Counted from the first letter of the stretch, positions 24,245 to 35,236 are shown. The stretch is 64,000 bases of DNA from Dermacentor variabilis (GCF_050947875.1 NC_134572.1:155889105-155953104), one strand, 5' to 3'. Notes: a model not told the origin generated them from the letters alone. Numbers and translations: made by a program.

Positions 24245-24445
24245 CTACTTCAAAAGTAGCCAGTTAACATATTGCCGCGACGCCATCTCTGCCCAACAAC
24301 GCCGACGACGAAGGCGACCTCGTGCGTGCAAGCGAGGTGCTAGAGAAGAAGCCTGGACTAAACGCTTGGCCTAATTCTCTCGAATAAATACCGCTCTCCA
24401 CTCTTGTCACCAGCGAGCATAGACAGTGGTGGAGGTGCTGGGCAT

Positions 24446-24619
24446 ATGCATCATCGCCTAATTATAGGGACGTCTCCTGTGAGTAGCCCTGCATCCAGTC
24501 CTTCAAGACATCATCCACGCGTCGAGACACCCGTGCACCACGCAAGCCGCCGCCTGCAAGGTCTATGCCCGAAATTCGGCCTCTTGCAAGGAACTTTGTC
24601 AGCGACCTCACCGACTTAG
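24446..24619 (+). CDS. Leader ORF upstream of gag in Gypsy remnant
   Basis: ATG at 24446 opens a 57-codon frame ending at TAG 24617-24619, only three bases before the gag ATG at 24623 and in the same frame as gag. Its C-terminal part (residues ASRRLQGL, then GLL) is nearly the same as the end of the leader ORF in Gypsy-1, although the DNA around it has diverged. It may be an upstream ORF that tunes gag translation, or an N-terminal Gag extension reached by stop-codon readthrough. This is inference; no function is known to me. Confidence 0.45.
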   Translation: MHHRLIIGTSPVSSPASSPSRHHPRVETPVHHASRRLQGLCPKFGLLQGTLSATSPT

Positions 24620-24622
24620 GAA

Positions 24623-25465
24623 ATGGCGCTTGCAAGTCCTATACAGGTGACAGTTCAAAACAATCTAGTCCCCACCAACCTCTACGGTGTCACGTATGAA
24701 GACGCCTAAGACTGGCTGGACAAGTACGAACGCGTCTGGACCAGAAGCTTTCCAATGTGTACTTCGCTATTGAAGGTAGCGCAAGGACGTGGTTCCAAAA
24801 CCACGGGGCACATTTGAAAACGGGGGACGAATTTTGCCATCGGCTACATGATACCTTCGGAAGCACTGATCGCCGAGATAGTGCACAACGTCTTCACGAG
24901 TTGCGCATTCAGAAGCCCAACGAAAGTGTTTCTATGTTTTCCGAGGACATGTCCCGTTTGTTTCGTCGCGCGGATGCCAACATGCCTTATTCGAAGAAGC
25001 TGAGCCATCTCATGCGCGGCGTCAAAGAATAGCTATTCGCTGGTCTCGTGCGTAACCTGCCTACAACACTGGAAGAATTCATTAAGGCAGCCACAGCCAT
25101 TGGCAGGGGGAAGCGGGCGCTGCGGCAGCGTTGCCGGCAATACGAACACCTGACTAACGATGCGTCTGCAGGAGCCGCAGCACTGGCAGTGGAAGACGAG
25201 ACCTCGCTGCGTCAACTAATAAGAGACATTGTGCGTGAGGAGACAAAGAAGCAAACTTTGACACCGAAGTAGAACACTGTTGCTTCGGTTGCTGAAGTTG
25301 TCCGCCAAGAAATCCGGGAAGTATTTGCATCACCCGAGCCACTCACTGAACCGTGTCCCGAGCCACGCTTGGAGCCGCGCGCATACAGCTACGCAGACGC
25401 TGTCCGTCTCGGGCTTTCTACCCTGCCAGTACAGCAGTGCCACCAGTGGCCACCTATTTGGTTCA
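24623..25465 (+). pseudogene. Gypsy gag remnant
   Basis: From ATG 24623 the reading is broken by frameshifts and stops (including TAG at 25030-25032) but aligns with Gypsy-1 Gag: an ARTWF capsid motif near 24781, SMFSEDMSRLFRRADANMP (about 24931-24990) and HLMRGVKE before the stop, then FIKAATAI and the REETKKQT region. The C-terminal nucleocapsid with its CCHC knuckle is missing. Not functional. Confidence 0.8.
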
Positions 25466-25470
25466 AAATT

Positions 25471-27645
25471 CGGTTAAAAAACTTATAATCGCAATTTCCC
25501 CAAAAGATATAACGACCTCTTACCTAGATTTTTCCAGACAAAAGCCCATGGGCGTTCTGCTGAAATTACTCTCATTTCCATGCTTCCCTGCTTCAGACAG
25601 CGCGTAATCAGCCATCCTTAACTTTAGGATCGCTTTTGCTTAGTGAACGTTTTTTTTGTAACTGTTGGAAACCATGTATTTCGAGAGAAAGGATGCTTTT
25701 GTGATGTTGTCCAATGCAAGGTAAGAGATTTGTATTTAAGTAATGAGAAATTGTAAGTTTTCCTACATAGTTACGCGCCTATTAGCGATGTTATTTCTGC
25801 TCTATTTGCAATATATTCAGCTCTGAAATAAAGCTTGTTTTTTGTTGTTTTTTTTTGTTTGCTAACATCGAAAATATAGCACATTGCGCTGCCTTTTGTA
25901 ATCCTGGCTAACAGTAAGAGACTCAAGATACGGCTGGCTGGTTAGCTTACCTGTCCTGAATGCTAGAGGGAATGTTTCAGTAAGCAATGTTGAACTCCTT
26001 ATACTTAGGTACTACGGAAACAGCCCCGGACAAAAACTAAATTGTCGTTACAAGAAGAACGATGATGGCCATAATGAGCGGTAAGGACAAAACAGACGAA
26101 AAATACATAGGGAACGATTTTTTGCCTCCTTGTGCCGAGAACATTGAGCGCCCGTAGATGCCATATCAAACGACAAGCATGATTGCCTTTTCATGTCGCG
26201 GGTTAACAAAACCATTGACATAACAGCATACTTGATTTTTGTCTGTTTTGGAAGCTTGGCATAGCAAACAAAGGGAATGAAACCGCGCTACTGATACAAT
26301 GAACTGTTACCTTGGATGTGCACCAGCTGCCACTGCCAGGGAATACTTCCAGACGCTATATGACGCACATGAGGTGCGCTCTGCTATGGCCGCTGGCAGG
26401 AGCCGCTGAGTACATGGCAGACGCTATTGATCGCGTCAGCCGGAGGAAGGTACGCGGCGCAGCTTCATAAGGGTTCAACTGGTTCGTGTCCCCTTTTCAC
26501 CATAAAACATTATGCAGCGAGAAAACGCCAATGCGCGTGTCGGTGCACTTCATGCGTCGAAGTAAATTGCGTAGGACTGCATAAATAACCGTGAGGTCAA
26601 TTTGGTTCTTAGGAAGCTGTTTTCCTTCAAAGGTAAGACACTGTTGCTCTTGTTATGACGCCGTTCTTGATAACCGTTCGCAGAAGAACAGTTACATGAT
26701 TCATAGCACCATTTTGTACCAGTCAAGAATGCATAGAATTATGTAGGTGTATAATTAGGGTTGAATCTGCTACTGAGCTGCGGCGCGACTAGGAAAGTTC
26801 AAAAAATGTTATATGCCAATTTTTTCCGTGCCCAGAAAGAGCAGCATTAATTACCGAGTTATGATCGGGAGGAGGTGCGGTACGTGCAAACGATAATATG
26901 TAGACAGGTTTTGATGTACTGGTTCAGCTGGATGCTAAATGAAAATTGCTAATCTCTCGTTTGTCGCCCGTGTAGATGCTCATATGAAACACTTACAAAG
27001 TTCTCCCGCTGCCCACGCAAAAAAAAAACCAAGGTGGCAGTGACTCTTTATTTGCACAAAATCAGGCACATATTGTTCGTAACATGTACTTTCAGATTAC
27101 AGTACGCAGGTAAACTGCTGCATTTTAGGCATATTACTTAGACAAGCGTTCTAGAGGATTTACAGTTGTGGTATTACAAACAGGAGAGGAAGTGTGATAT
27201 GCTGAACCAAAAAGAGAAAGCTTTGGGAATCTGTGGTCATGTTTTCTTGAAGTGTCAATATTGTCAGTTTCATGCAGCGTTTTCAGAAAAGTACTCATGT
27301 AAGTGTTTTAGAGCGTTCAGTGATCTTTATTTTAATGTTTGACAGAGGGCTGAATCAGTAGCGCTTGGAAATGATTTCTTCTTTGTTTAATGTGCAATGA
27401 CAGGTGAGAATTTATTCTCCTGTCTAATTAAAAGAAAGAAACCTAGAACCTAACAGTTGCTTCGTGAACCATGAATTCACGCGGCGTTAGTGCATAATTT
27501 AGCGACAATGCCCCGATCAGCAACGACGTGTTCTCCTCTTCGCGCTTGCGTGCGCGAGGGAGCCACTTTCCGGGGAAAACGTGCCAAGCTGTTGACTACA
27601 CCCTATTGTACCTTACCTACCTGGGTCCACTGGGTATGCAAACAT
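25471..27645. other. Unassigned AT-rich sequence
   Basis: No coding or repeat signature recognised beyond short homopolymers. A slightly GC-richer patch near 26320-26470 holds no motif I can name. Confidence 0.45.
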
Positions 27646-27757
27646 TGACTTACATACCTACATACATACATACATACATACATACATACATACATACATA
27701 CATACATGCATGCATACATACATACATACATACATACATACATGCATGCATGCATAC
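27646..27757 (+). repeat. (TACA)n microsatellite with TGCA interruptions
   Basis: A long run of ACAT/TACA units is interrupted by two short ATGCATGCATG islands (near 27706 and 27742). The Tyr-Ile-His-Thr peptide that can be read through it is not a gene. Confidence 0.95.
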
Positions 27758-27844
27758 AAAGTCAGCTCAGAAGTCAACAAATCATAACACGAAGGGCAGA
27801 GTAGACAAACTTATCTGTAGATATTTCTATTACTGAATCACAAA

Positions 27845-27957
27845 TAAATGAAAACAAAAGCTCATCAAAAAACAAATGGCAGCAGGAGGAATACCAACCC
27901 ACATGTTGGAATTACAAGAGCGATGTTTTTACCAACTCAGCAACAACACCGCTGTTT
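27845..27957 (-). mobile_element. tRNA-derived SINE (second family)
   Basis: On the minus strand: GTTGCTGAGTTGGTAAA is a good A-box (complement of 27931-27947), followed about 35 bases on by GGTTGGTATTCC, a B-box-like element (complement of 27888-27899), then TGCTGCCATTTGTTTTTTGA and a T-rich/A-rich end at 27845. The layout is that of a pol III SINE and differs from the Ruka-like copies in the body. I recall similar dispersed sequence from tick genomes but cannot give a family name. Confidence 0.7.
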
Positions 27958-30900
27958 TTCTCTCATTTATTCGGCTGTTTATGTGTGTCTGCTAGCACTA
28001 ATCCTGCGACTGAGGCAGCGCCACCACTCACGGCCACGGTAATGGATGCAGAACATTCGATGCACCGGCTTCAGATAGTACGCGAATTTTCGGATGAAGG
28101 AAACATTTCAATAAGCCAACATATGCTACCTCAAGGCAGCAAAGCAGCCAGATTCGAGACCATCGCTATCTGCGATATACACTCGTGCAAAAGACGCAGC
28201 CGTGTCAGGGCAGCACAAGAAAATTGGCTACCCAAAATTCAAGCAACCCAATGAGTCTATGCGGTAATGAACGAGGATAAAGAAAACCGAGAGGCCTGAC
28301 CTGTATTCGTCAGATAATAAGTTGTTGACCTAATAGGATCTGGATAAAAAGAAGGGCATGCAATGGGAGTCTTATTGCTATACAAAGAAGCCCCTACTGT
28401 GGACAATATCAAATAAAAGCGCGCTGCGATACAAAAGAAGAGTGACCGTGTCTAGAGAGGACACTTATTGTTTTTCCAGTCCCTCTCATCGATCGTGCAA
28501 TAGCAGGGAAAATGGAAAGACACAGAGACAGAAGGACAGAGGGCGGGCATATTCTGAAGGCGTTGCCTGAGAACATGGAGCCGGTGTAAAGTAGCATGTC
28601 ATTTCAAGCCCATCCCCGTCGAGCCAATGTAACCTTGCGCCGGTGGTGGTCCTGTTGTAGGCCGCCGAGAGAAAGTAACCTGTAAGCACCTCCCGTCACC
28701 TGAGTGTGGTCTACACAAGCGCTGTCCCGCAGCCAAGCAAGTTCGCGAATGCCAACAAAAAGTTGGCCAAAATGTAGCAGCCAGCTAACCCAGCCCTTCA
28801 CCTCCCAACGAACGGTAGGTGGAATGACAGCCGGTTGACACCGTTTAATAACCACCCCAGGCAGGGAGGTGAGGCACATCGAGTTTTCGGAAACGCAATG
28901 CGACGGAGTCCTACAACTATTGTTTCGCGTTCGAAGCACCGTGATCTATTGAAAATCCCAGCGTTGCGCATTATAAATTTTATCCTTGGTATGATGGTAA
29001 ATGTCCTCGGCATGGTAGGTGCAGTGGCAGAGTGTGGGATGTATTCCACCAATACATACTGGATGACCTGTCTCAATGGAGAGCATGCAAAGTGGATGGT
29101 GGGTGCGCTTCGTTGATGGTGGGATACTTGCTGGGCGAACTGTGTAATTGGTGGGTCAATGATGAATGCCCTGGGTGAACGGTGGGAGTGCTGCTTGGTT
29201 GGTAGGACACATACAGGATGACTTGTCTAAATGACGGTCTAATGGTTGCGTGCTGCGTGAATTGTCGGTGTACTGAGCGGATGATGTCCTCCCACTATGT
29301 GGGAGGACATTGGGTGAGTGTATGCCACAGCGAGAAAATTATAGGTGGCTTATTGAATATTAGTAAAGCAGTGATGATGGCGTGCTGATGATGTGATGGG
29401 ACTGATTCATGTTCCCAAATAGTCTCCAGTGTAGTCCCATTTTTATAAACGAACATCACATGTATTTTTCTAACAATTTATCAAGTATTTCGTGATGCTG
29501 AATGATTCACCATTGCACCCTGCTAAATTTGTATCTAGTAGTAATATTTTTATTATTGTAATGATTTCAGGGTCTCACATTCACAGTTTTTTTTTTCACA
29601 GTAAGATGCCACTGCTTTGCTACCCTTTGTAGGCAGTGGGAGCTGGTGAAGCTGCTTCAGTGCTAGCTTTGCTCCCATCATTTCTCGTTTGCAGCACACT
29701 AAAGTAATATTGAGTTTAATTCAACTTGGAAACACTTATGGCGATTTTAAAGCATGCTAGATATGTAAGTACTACTATAATGCAGTAGCTATGGTAAACT
29801 GCATGCCCGTCAGCATGTTGAAACCGCCACAGACTTTCCCTCAGTGGGTGTTGTCGGACCAGTAGCATAAAGGGAATACTCAGGGCAAAATGAAAATTCT
29901 TCTAATATAATTAGTTATGGCTAGTTGGTACAAAAGCAATCACATTTCTGCCACAAAAAGAGGCAATAGGATATTGAAAAAATTCTGGAGTGATAACACA
30001 AGACGCCCAACAAAAATTATAAACTATCTGAAGGAGAATGTTTTTTGAAGAAGCCGCGATTTTAATGGGCACTGTGGCACAATCATTCTGCAGGCTGTAC
30101 ATGACTAGCAAAAAATGCGTGAATTAGGCTGTTCACAATCATTTCTTTCGATGCACTGTCTGGACCTTTACATCTACATCTGTGTCTAATTCGAAGATGC
30201 ACCCAGTTGAAAAAAAAACACGCCTACGAATTTGGTGTATTTCAGAGTTTTCTAGTGGAAATGTCAGCAAAGTATGGTGGTAAATGGCATGCACACGAGA
30301 CTGGTCTTGTGAAATCCGGTATGCACACCAGGAGGGTGTAGTTCTGCCTGTTGTGTACGCCACAGTACTGAAGTGTTACTCGCTGTGCATATTACTGTGG
30401 CGTGATGCTTGTCTGGCGTGTATGCCAGTGGCTTCTGGTGTAAGTTTGCGTTTCGCACAGCAGCCAGCTCCAAGGAGATTTAGGAGACGGGAATCACTCA
30501 ACTCGTTAGTAAATACGACAAATGTGTATCTGCTCATGGAGACTGCTTTTACATAAAGTCCCCCTTTGTCATATGCTCGACGTGGCTCACTTTCATTTCA
30601 CTGGCCCTCGCATATTTTGCACAACTCCTGCATTTTATACGTGCTCTCTGTTGCGACTATAATTTCGGTGCAATTACTCACGATATATGTCGGGTGACAG
30701 CTTCTCCTGTGTAATATATTGGAACAAATGTCAGCGTCGTTGAGATTTTTCACTGGCCGTTGCACACGTACAAGGATCTAAACAATGTTCTTGAATGAGA
30801 AAGTTTCATTAACATATTTGTCCTCAACTTGTTCATTTCATGGCCTTTACATTTTTCTATCAGTGGCATGAACTGCTTTGATGGTTTCGAACTGATATAG

Positions 30901-31149
30901 TCCTAAAGTTCGTGTGATATTTTCTTCACTTAATAAATACACGAAAAATATGGAAGCATTGATATCAGTTATTCTGGGCACAATTTTTGGCACCCCATAC
31001 TAGTATAATCATTCATGAAAAAGAAATACATGTTTTACATGTTTTGAGAGTGCGTAGCGTTCAAGGAATCGTTTGCAGCATATTTGGCAGTGGTAATGCG
31101 GTATGTTTTTGATGCATGAATTCGTGTATTTGATCCCTCGACAAATTGT
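27958..31149. other. Unassigned sequence
   Basis: No gene recognised. A GGTGGG-rich, loosely repetitive stretch lies at about 29090-29330 and includes a perfect hairpin at 29284-29310. Overlapping frames at 28604-29116 and 30139-30556 occur on both strands without motifs. Confidence 0.45.
29284..29310. repeat. Perfect 12-bp hairpin
   Basis: Arms ATGTCCTCCCAC (29284-29295) and GTGGGAGGACAT (29299-29310) are exact complements around a 3-base loop. No T-run follows, and no adjacent gene suggests a role. Confidence 0.8.
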
Positions 31150-31831
31150 TTAAGAGGAAGCTTTAGCTCGGGCCTAACTCTGTCGGGGCTTTTTCAAATA
31201 CATGAAAAACGCAGAAACGCTTTTCTTAGATAAGCCCTGGATCGCTTTTAAGGAAATATCTTGCATTTGAGAGAGAAAGTTCAATTCTAGTGTCTGTTAG
31301 AAACGGAATTTTGATTTAGTGCCTGAATTTTGTTTAAAATATTTTGGAAAATTCGAAAGTTCGAAAAAAATAGAAGAACGATCTTTTCAAATAAATAGCT
31401 CTGTATCGAGAACGAAAATTGCGGTTCTGTAAACGGCATCTATTATAACAGTCAAAGCGGGAAAATTTGGCGCGGCAATTGGTATCTTACGTGAATTAGT
31501 TACGTTGTGTAGAAGGCCTATTTCCATAATAATAATTTTTTAGAATCACGTAAACCAGAACTATTTTGTCCGCTGTAGATATACTATTAGATGCAATTTA
31601 CAGAATTTCGATAACATTTTTCGTTGTTGAGTTATAGTTTTAAAGTTCATCGTATCGTTTTCTGAAAATTTGCTATATATGCCAATTCTTTATAAATAAC
31701 TGACAAACCAAATAAAAAATTGGAAACCAGCAGTGCCTAGAACTTAAGTTTTTCTTTTAAATGCAAGAAACTCGTCAACTTTAGTGCAGTGGTTGCCGAG
31801 AAGAACTAATTCACTTTATACATGTATATAT

Positions 31832-32249
31832 TGACACGTGTACTTATCTTTATCGGGCAACCACGTTTCGCCACCTAACAAATGTAATCGCACAGCATGG
31901 GACGCGCCTGCATGTATCCGAAGGTTCTGGAAAGTTATCGATGCTTCTATCCACTGTCTGTTGTCGCCGAGACTTATGTTATCTCATTTCATCACCTGAC
32001 GCGAATGGTGTAGAACTTTGTGGAAGGCACGCGGGTCCGAACGATTAGTCTGGAACATTCGACGACTGCTCTATAAAAGTCGACGCGCTTGACCCGCAGA
32101 TCAGATTTTCGAAGATCGCCGACCGTGTTCGCCGCTATCGTTGTGCTATAAGTGTAGCCTCTTTTGTGGGCACAGGTTCGCCCAATAAAGGTTAGTTTTG
32201 TGTTTCACAGTATTGCTACTGTGTTCGTTGACGTCACGACCACGTGGCA
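31832..32249 (+). repeat. Gypsy-1 5' LTR
   Basis: Begins TGACACGTG and ends GGCA (ACA in the 3' copy). U3 carries a three-part heat-shock-element pattern GAAGGTTCTGGAA at 31920-31932 and a two-part GAACATTC at 32053-32060, just ahead of the TATA box TATAAAA at 32072. AATAAA at 32184-32189 is the likely poly(A) signal. A CRE (TGACGTCA, 32229-32236) and an E-box CACGTG (32241-32246) lie at the U5 end. Confidence 0.95.
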
Positions 32250-32270
32250 TCTGGTGGAGGTGCTTGTGCG
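32250..32270 (+). promoter_or_regulatory. Gypsy-1 primer binding site (putative)
   Basis: TGGTGGAGGTGC begins two bases after the LTR, at the expected place and starting with the usual TGG. The same 12-mer follows the LTR end of the 24-kb remnant, and a one-base variant follows the Gypsy-2 LTR. I could not identify the matching tRNA. Confidence 0.6.
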
Positions 32271-32273
32271 TTC

Positions 32274-32426
32274 ATGTACCGAACGCCCCCGCAAAGCCGC
32301 GATCCTAGCCCGAAGCCCGAGGATAAAACCCACATCGCCCAAGACCAGCGTGCTAGCCGCCGACTGCAAGGACTGCCCCCAGAGCACGGACTTCTACCTG
32401 AGACGAGCAGGAAGATTGCCACCTAG
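32274..32426 (+). CDS. Gypsy-1 leader ORF in frame with gag
   Basis: A 50-codon frame from ATG 32274 ends at TAG 32424-32426, nine bases before the gag ATG at 32436 and in the same frame. The end of the peptide (ASRRLQGLPPEHGLL) is conserved with the leader ORF of the diverged remnant at 24446, including the position of the TAG. Rich in Pro, Arg and Ser, with no known domain. It is possibly a regulatory upstream ORF or a readthrough extension of Gag. Expression is not shown by the sequence. Confidence 0.45.
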   Translation: MYRTPPQSRDPSPKPEDKTHIAQDQRASRRLQGLPPEHGLLPETSRKIAT

Positions 32427-32435
32427 TCCACCCCA

Positions 32436-33623
32436 ATGGCAGCCCCAGCGTCGCCCGTCGTGCTGCAGCAGCCCAGGGAGCCCCCGACGTTCCGCGGTTC
32501 AACTTTCGAGGACCCGGAAAGCTGGCTTGAGACGTACGAGAGAGTCGCTACCTTTAACAACTGGAACAGCGACGACAAACTGCGATATGTCTTCTTCGCT
32601 TTGGAAGACGCGGCCAGGACGTGGTTCGAGAACCGAGAAGCCACCTTAACGACCTGGGAACTCTTCCGAAGCGGCTTCCTGCAGACATTCGCAAGCGTCG
32701 TACGTCGAGAACGAGCGCAAGCGTTATTAGAAACCCGGGTGCAGCTACCTAATGAGACGACCGCGATCTACATGGAAGAAATGAGCCGTCTCTTCCGCCA
32801 CGCCGACCCTGAAATGCCCGAGGAGAAGAAAGTCCGGCTGCTGATGCGTGGTGTGAAGGAGGAACTTTTTGCCGGAATGGTACGAACCCCACCGAAGACC
32901 GTCGACGAGTTTCTTCGCGAGGCGACGAACATCGAGAAGACACTCGAAATGCGGAACCGGCAATTCAACCGCCGTACAAGCTCTACCCCCTACGCAGGAA
33001 TTCAATCACTGGCCACGGACGATCTGCGCGAGACCATCAGGGCCATTGTGCGCGAAGAACTGCGCAAGGTCTTGCCTTCGTCGCAGCCTCAAGTGGCTTC
33101 GATCGCCGACATCGTAAAAGAAGAGGTGCACCGATCGCTTGGAGTTCCTGAGGTGCAACCAGAACCACCGCAGCCTCAGCCGCAAGCGATGAGCTACGCC
33201 GCCGTCGCCCGCCGTCAAGGTCCCTTTCCACGACCGCACCAGGGCCCCGTAACGCCGCAATTCCGTCGATCACCACCGCCGCCGGCAGCACGCCCACCCG
33301 TTGCCCAGCGCAGCTACCCGAGGAAGACAGACGTTTGGCGCGCTCCTGACCACCGCCCGCTCTGCTACCACTGCGGAGAAGCAGGTCACGTCTACCGACG
33401 ATGCCCATACCGAGAGATGGGACTGCGAGGTTTCGCCGTCAACGCGCCGCGTCCACAGCTTGGAGAGCGCCCACGTGACATCGCCGACTACCTCGCCGCT
33501 ACTCAATGGAGCTCTCGACGACCGTCGCGTTCGCCATCACCAGGCCGCTACCTGTCGCCGCAGCGCCGACCATACACTGGCCCAGCCCGGGGCCGGTCAG
33601 CGAGCCCATATCCGGAAAACTAA
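32436..33623 (+). CDS. gag: Gypsy-1 Gag polyprotein
   Basis: A 395-residue structural protein that would form the cytoplasmic virus-like particle packaging the element's RNA. The N-terminal capsid-type retrotransposon Gag domain covers roughly residues 20-170, with WLETYERVA, ARTWFE and EMSRLFRHADPEMP landmarks. A basic, Pro/Gln-rich linker follows, then one CCHC zinc knuckle (CYHCGEAGHVYRRC, residues 310-323) and an Arg/Ser/Pro-rich tail. ATG 32436 is the first in-frame start after the leader TAG. The stop TAA (33621-33623) lies directly behind a -1 slippery heptamer. The frame is intact, so Gag could still be made. Confidence 0.93.
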   Translation: MAAPASPVVLQQPREPPTFRGSTFEDPESWLETYERVATFNNWNSDDKLRYVFFALEDAARTWFENREATLTTWELFRSGFLQTFASVVRRERAQALLETRVQLPNETTAIYMEEMSRLFRHADPEMPEEKKVRLLMRGVKEELFAGMVRTPPKTVDEFLREATNIEKTLEMRNRQFNRRTSSTPYAGIQSLATDDLRETIRAIVREELRKVLPSSQPQVASIADIVKEEVHRSLGVPEVQPEPPQPQPQAMSYAAVARRQGPFPRPHQGPVTPQFRRSPPPPAARPPVAQRSYPRKTDVWRAPDHRPLCYHCGEAGHVYRRCPYREMGLRGFAVNAPRPQLGERPRDIADYLAATQWSSRRPSRSPSPGRYLSPQRRPYTGPARGRSASPYPEN

Positions 33624-33652
33624 AAGCAGCAACCGATGGAGGTGCGGTTGCT
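33614..33652 (+). promoter_or_regulatory. Gypsy-1 gag-pol -1 frameshift signal
   Basis: GGAAAAC (33614-33620) is positioned as G GAA AAC in the gag frame, immediately before the gag TAA. A seven-base spacer follows, then a perfect 8-bp stem (33628-33635 with 33645-33652) closing a 9-base loop. Pol lies in the -1 frame and is open from this point. Heptamer, spacing and stem-loop match the standard -1 ribosomal frameshift layout, although the first triplet is GGA, not three equal bases. Confidence 0.7.
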
Positions 33653-35236
33653 GTTCGTCGAACTGACGAAGATCCTCCGCCGCCGACGAAAGCGCCGAAG
33701 AAACCCTCTCGACGACATAATGACGACGCGCCGCCGTCCCGAGGAAGTCAGGAAGCCAAGACTACACCGACGAAAGACGACTTGACGACGCGACGTACCA
33801 GCTTCAATTCAACACGACGCAGCCGTGATCCGACGCCAAGACCCAATTGCAACGCAAGACAAAGAACCACCGACCTCGACGTGCTTCTAGACGGCCACGC
33901 AGTCACCGCCTTAATCGACACAGGCGCCGATTACTCAGTCATGAGTGGACACATCGCCGTCCAGATGAAGAAGGTTAAGACTGCATGGGAAGGCCCTCAA
34001 ATTCGGACCGCTGGAGGACACCTGATTACGCCGACAGGAATGTGCACGGCAAAAATTACCATTCACGACCGGACTTACCCTGTCACCTTCGTTATCCTCC
34101 AACAGTGTTCACGAGACGTCATTCTCGGTATGGACTTCCTGGACCAACACGACGCAATCATCAACCTGAAGTCGAAGTCAATAACGCTGTCGGAAGATAA
34201 AGCGATACCGCCGGAGAGCCCTCGTAGTCACCACGCCTTGAATGTGCTCGAAGACCAAGTTAGCATCCCGCCCCGCTCCAGCATTGTTATTTCGGTCGGC
34301 ACCGAAATACCCGCTGACGTAGAAGGTGTCATCGAAGGCAACCAACGTCTCCTGCTAGACCGTGAAATTTGCGTCGCAAGAGGGATCGCTCGACTGCATG
34401 GAGGGAAAACTGAAGTGTTGCTGACAAACTTCAGCCAGGAGTTCAAGCACATCAACAAGGGCACGACGATCGCGTACATCGAGGAAATTGTGGAAACCAG
34501 TAATGCGTTTGTCCTCTCGGATTCCGCCGCATCTACGCCGACGACCATGGTTTCCGAACCAGACTACGACATTAATCCAAGTCTCCCAGTGATTAAGCAA
34601 CAGCAGCTCAGAAGTCTGCTCCGACGATACAAAAGCTGCTTTTCGACGACATCGAGGATTCGACAAACACCAGTCGCCAAGCATCGCATAATCACCGAGG
34701 AGTACGCTCGACCACTCCGCCAAAGCCCTTACCGAGTTTCGCCGCGAGAACGCGAAGCTATAAGAGAACAAGTTGACGAAATGCTGCGCGACGACATCAT
34801 CCAGCCGTCGAAAAGCCCGTGGGCATCCCCTGTTGTCCTGGTGAAGAAAAAGGACGGAACCCTACGTTTCTGCGTCGATTATCGTCGTCTGAACAAGATC
34901 ACGAAGAAGGACGTATACCCCCTTCAACGGATAGACGACGCATTGGATCGGCTCTGCAACGCTAAGTACTTCTCCTCGATGGACCTCAAGTCTGGCTATT
35001 GGCAAATAGAAGTCGACGAAAGAGATCGCGAAAAGACCGCCTTCATCACCCCAGACGGCCTCTACGAGTTCAAGGTTATGCCATTTGGACTGCGCTCGGC
35101 GCCGGCAACGTTCCAGCGCGTGATGGACGCGGTTTTAGCAGGATTGAAGTGGCAGACCTGTCTTGTTTACTTGGATGACGTCGTCGTCTTCGCCAGAAAT
35201 ATTGACGATCACCTTACGCGGCTTGCACAGTATTAG
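33621..35236 (+). pseudogene. pol: Gypsy-1 Pol, N-terminal half (protease, RT)
   Basis: Read in the -1 frame from the slippery site. The aspartic protease has DTGAD (catalytic Asp codon at 33917). The reverse transcriptase has ASPVVLVKKKDG, the motif-A region FSSMDLKSGYWQ, FGLRSAPATFQ and the catalytic YLDD at 35168-35179. The frame ends early at TAG (35234-35236), because one base appears to be missing near 35227; the matching protein continues in the next frame. The ATG at 33506 lies inside gag and is unlikely to be a real start. As assembled, no full Pol can be made. Confidence 0.88.

Larger units (their letters stand above)
24245..25470 (+). mobile_element. Gypsy remnant: LTR end, leader and gag
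   Basis: GC-rich compared with both flanks. The left part looks like the R-U5 end of an LTR, with AATAAA at 24383-24388 and an end at ACA (24425). A primer-binding-site-like TGGTGGAGGTGC follows at 24427, the same 12-mer as in Gypsy-1. The leader ORF and a gag fragment come next. Sequence homology to Gypsy-1 stops near 25465, before the zinc knuckle, and there is no pol and no second LTR. It is a truncated, older relative of Gypsy-1. Confidence 0.8.

Noticed and set aside
27528..27836. 102-codon frame rich in Tyr-Ile-His-Thr
   Set aside because: It is produced by the (TACA)n microsatellite and has no other coding signal.
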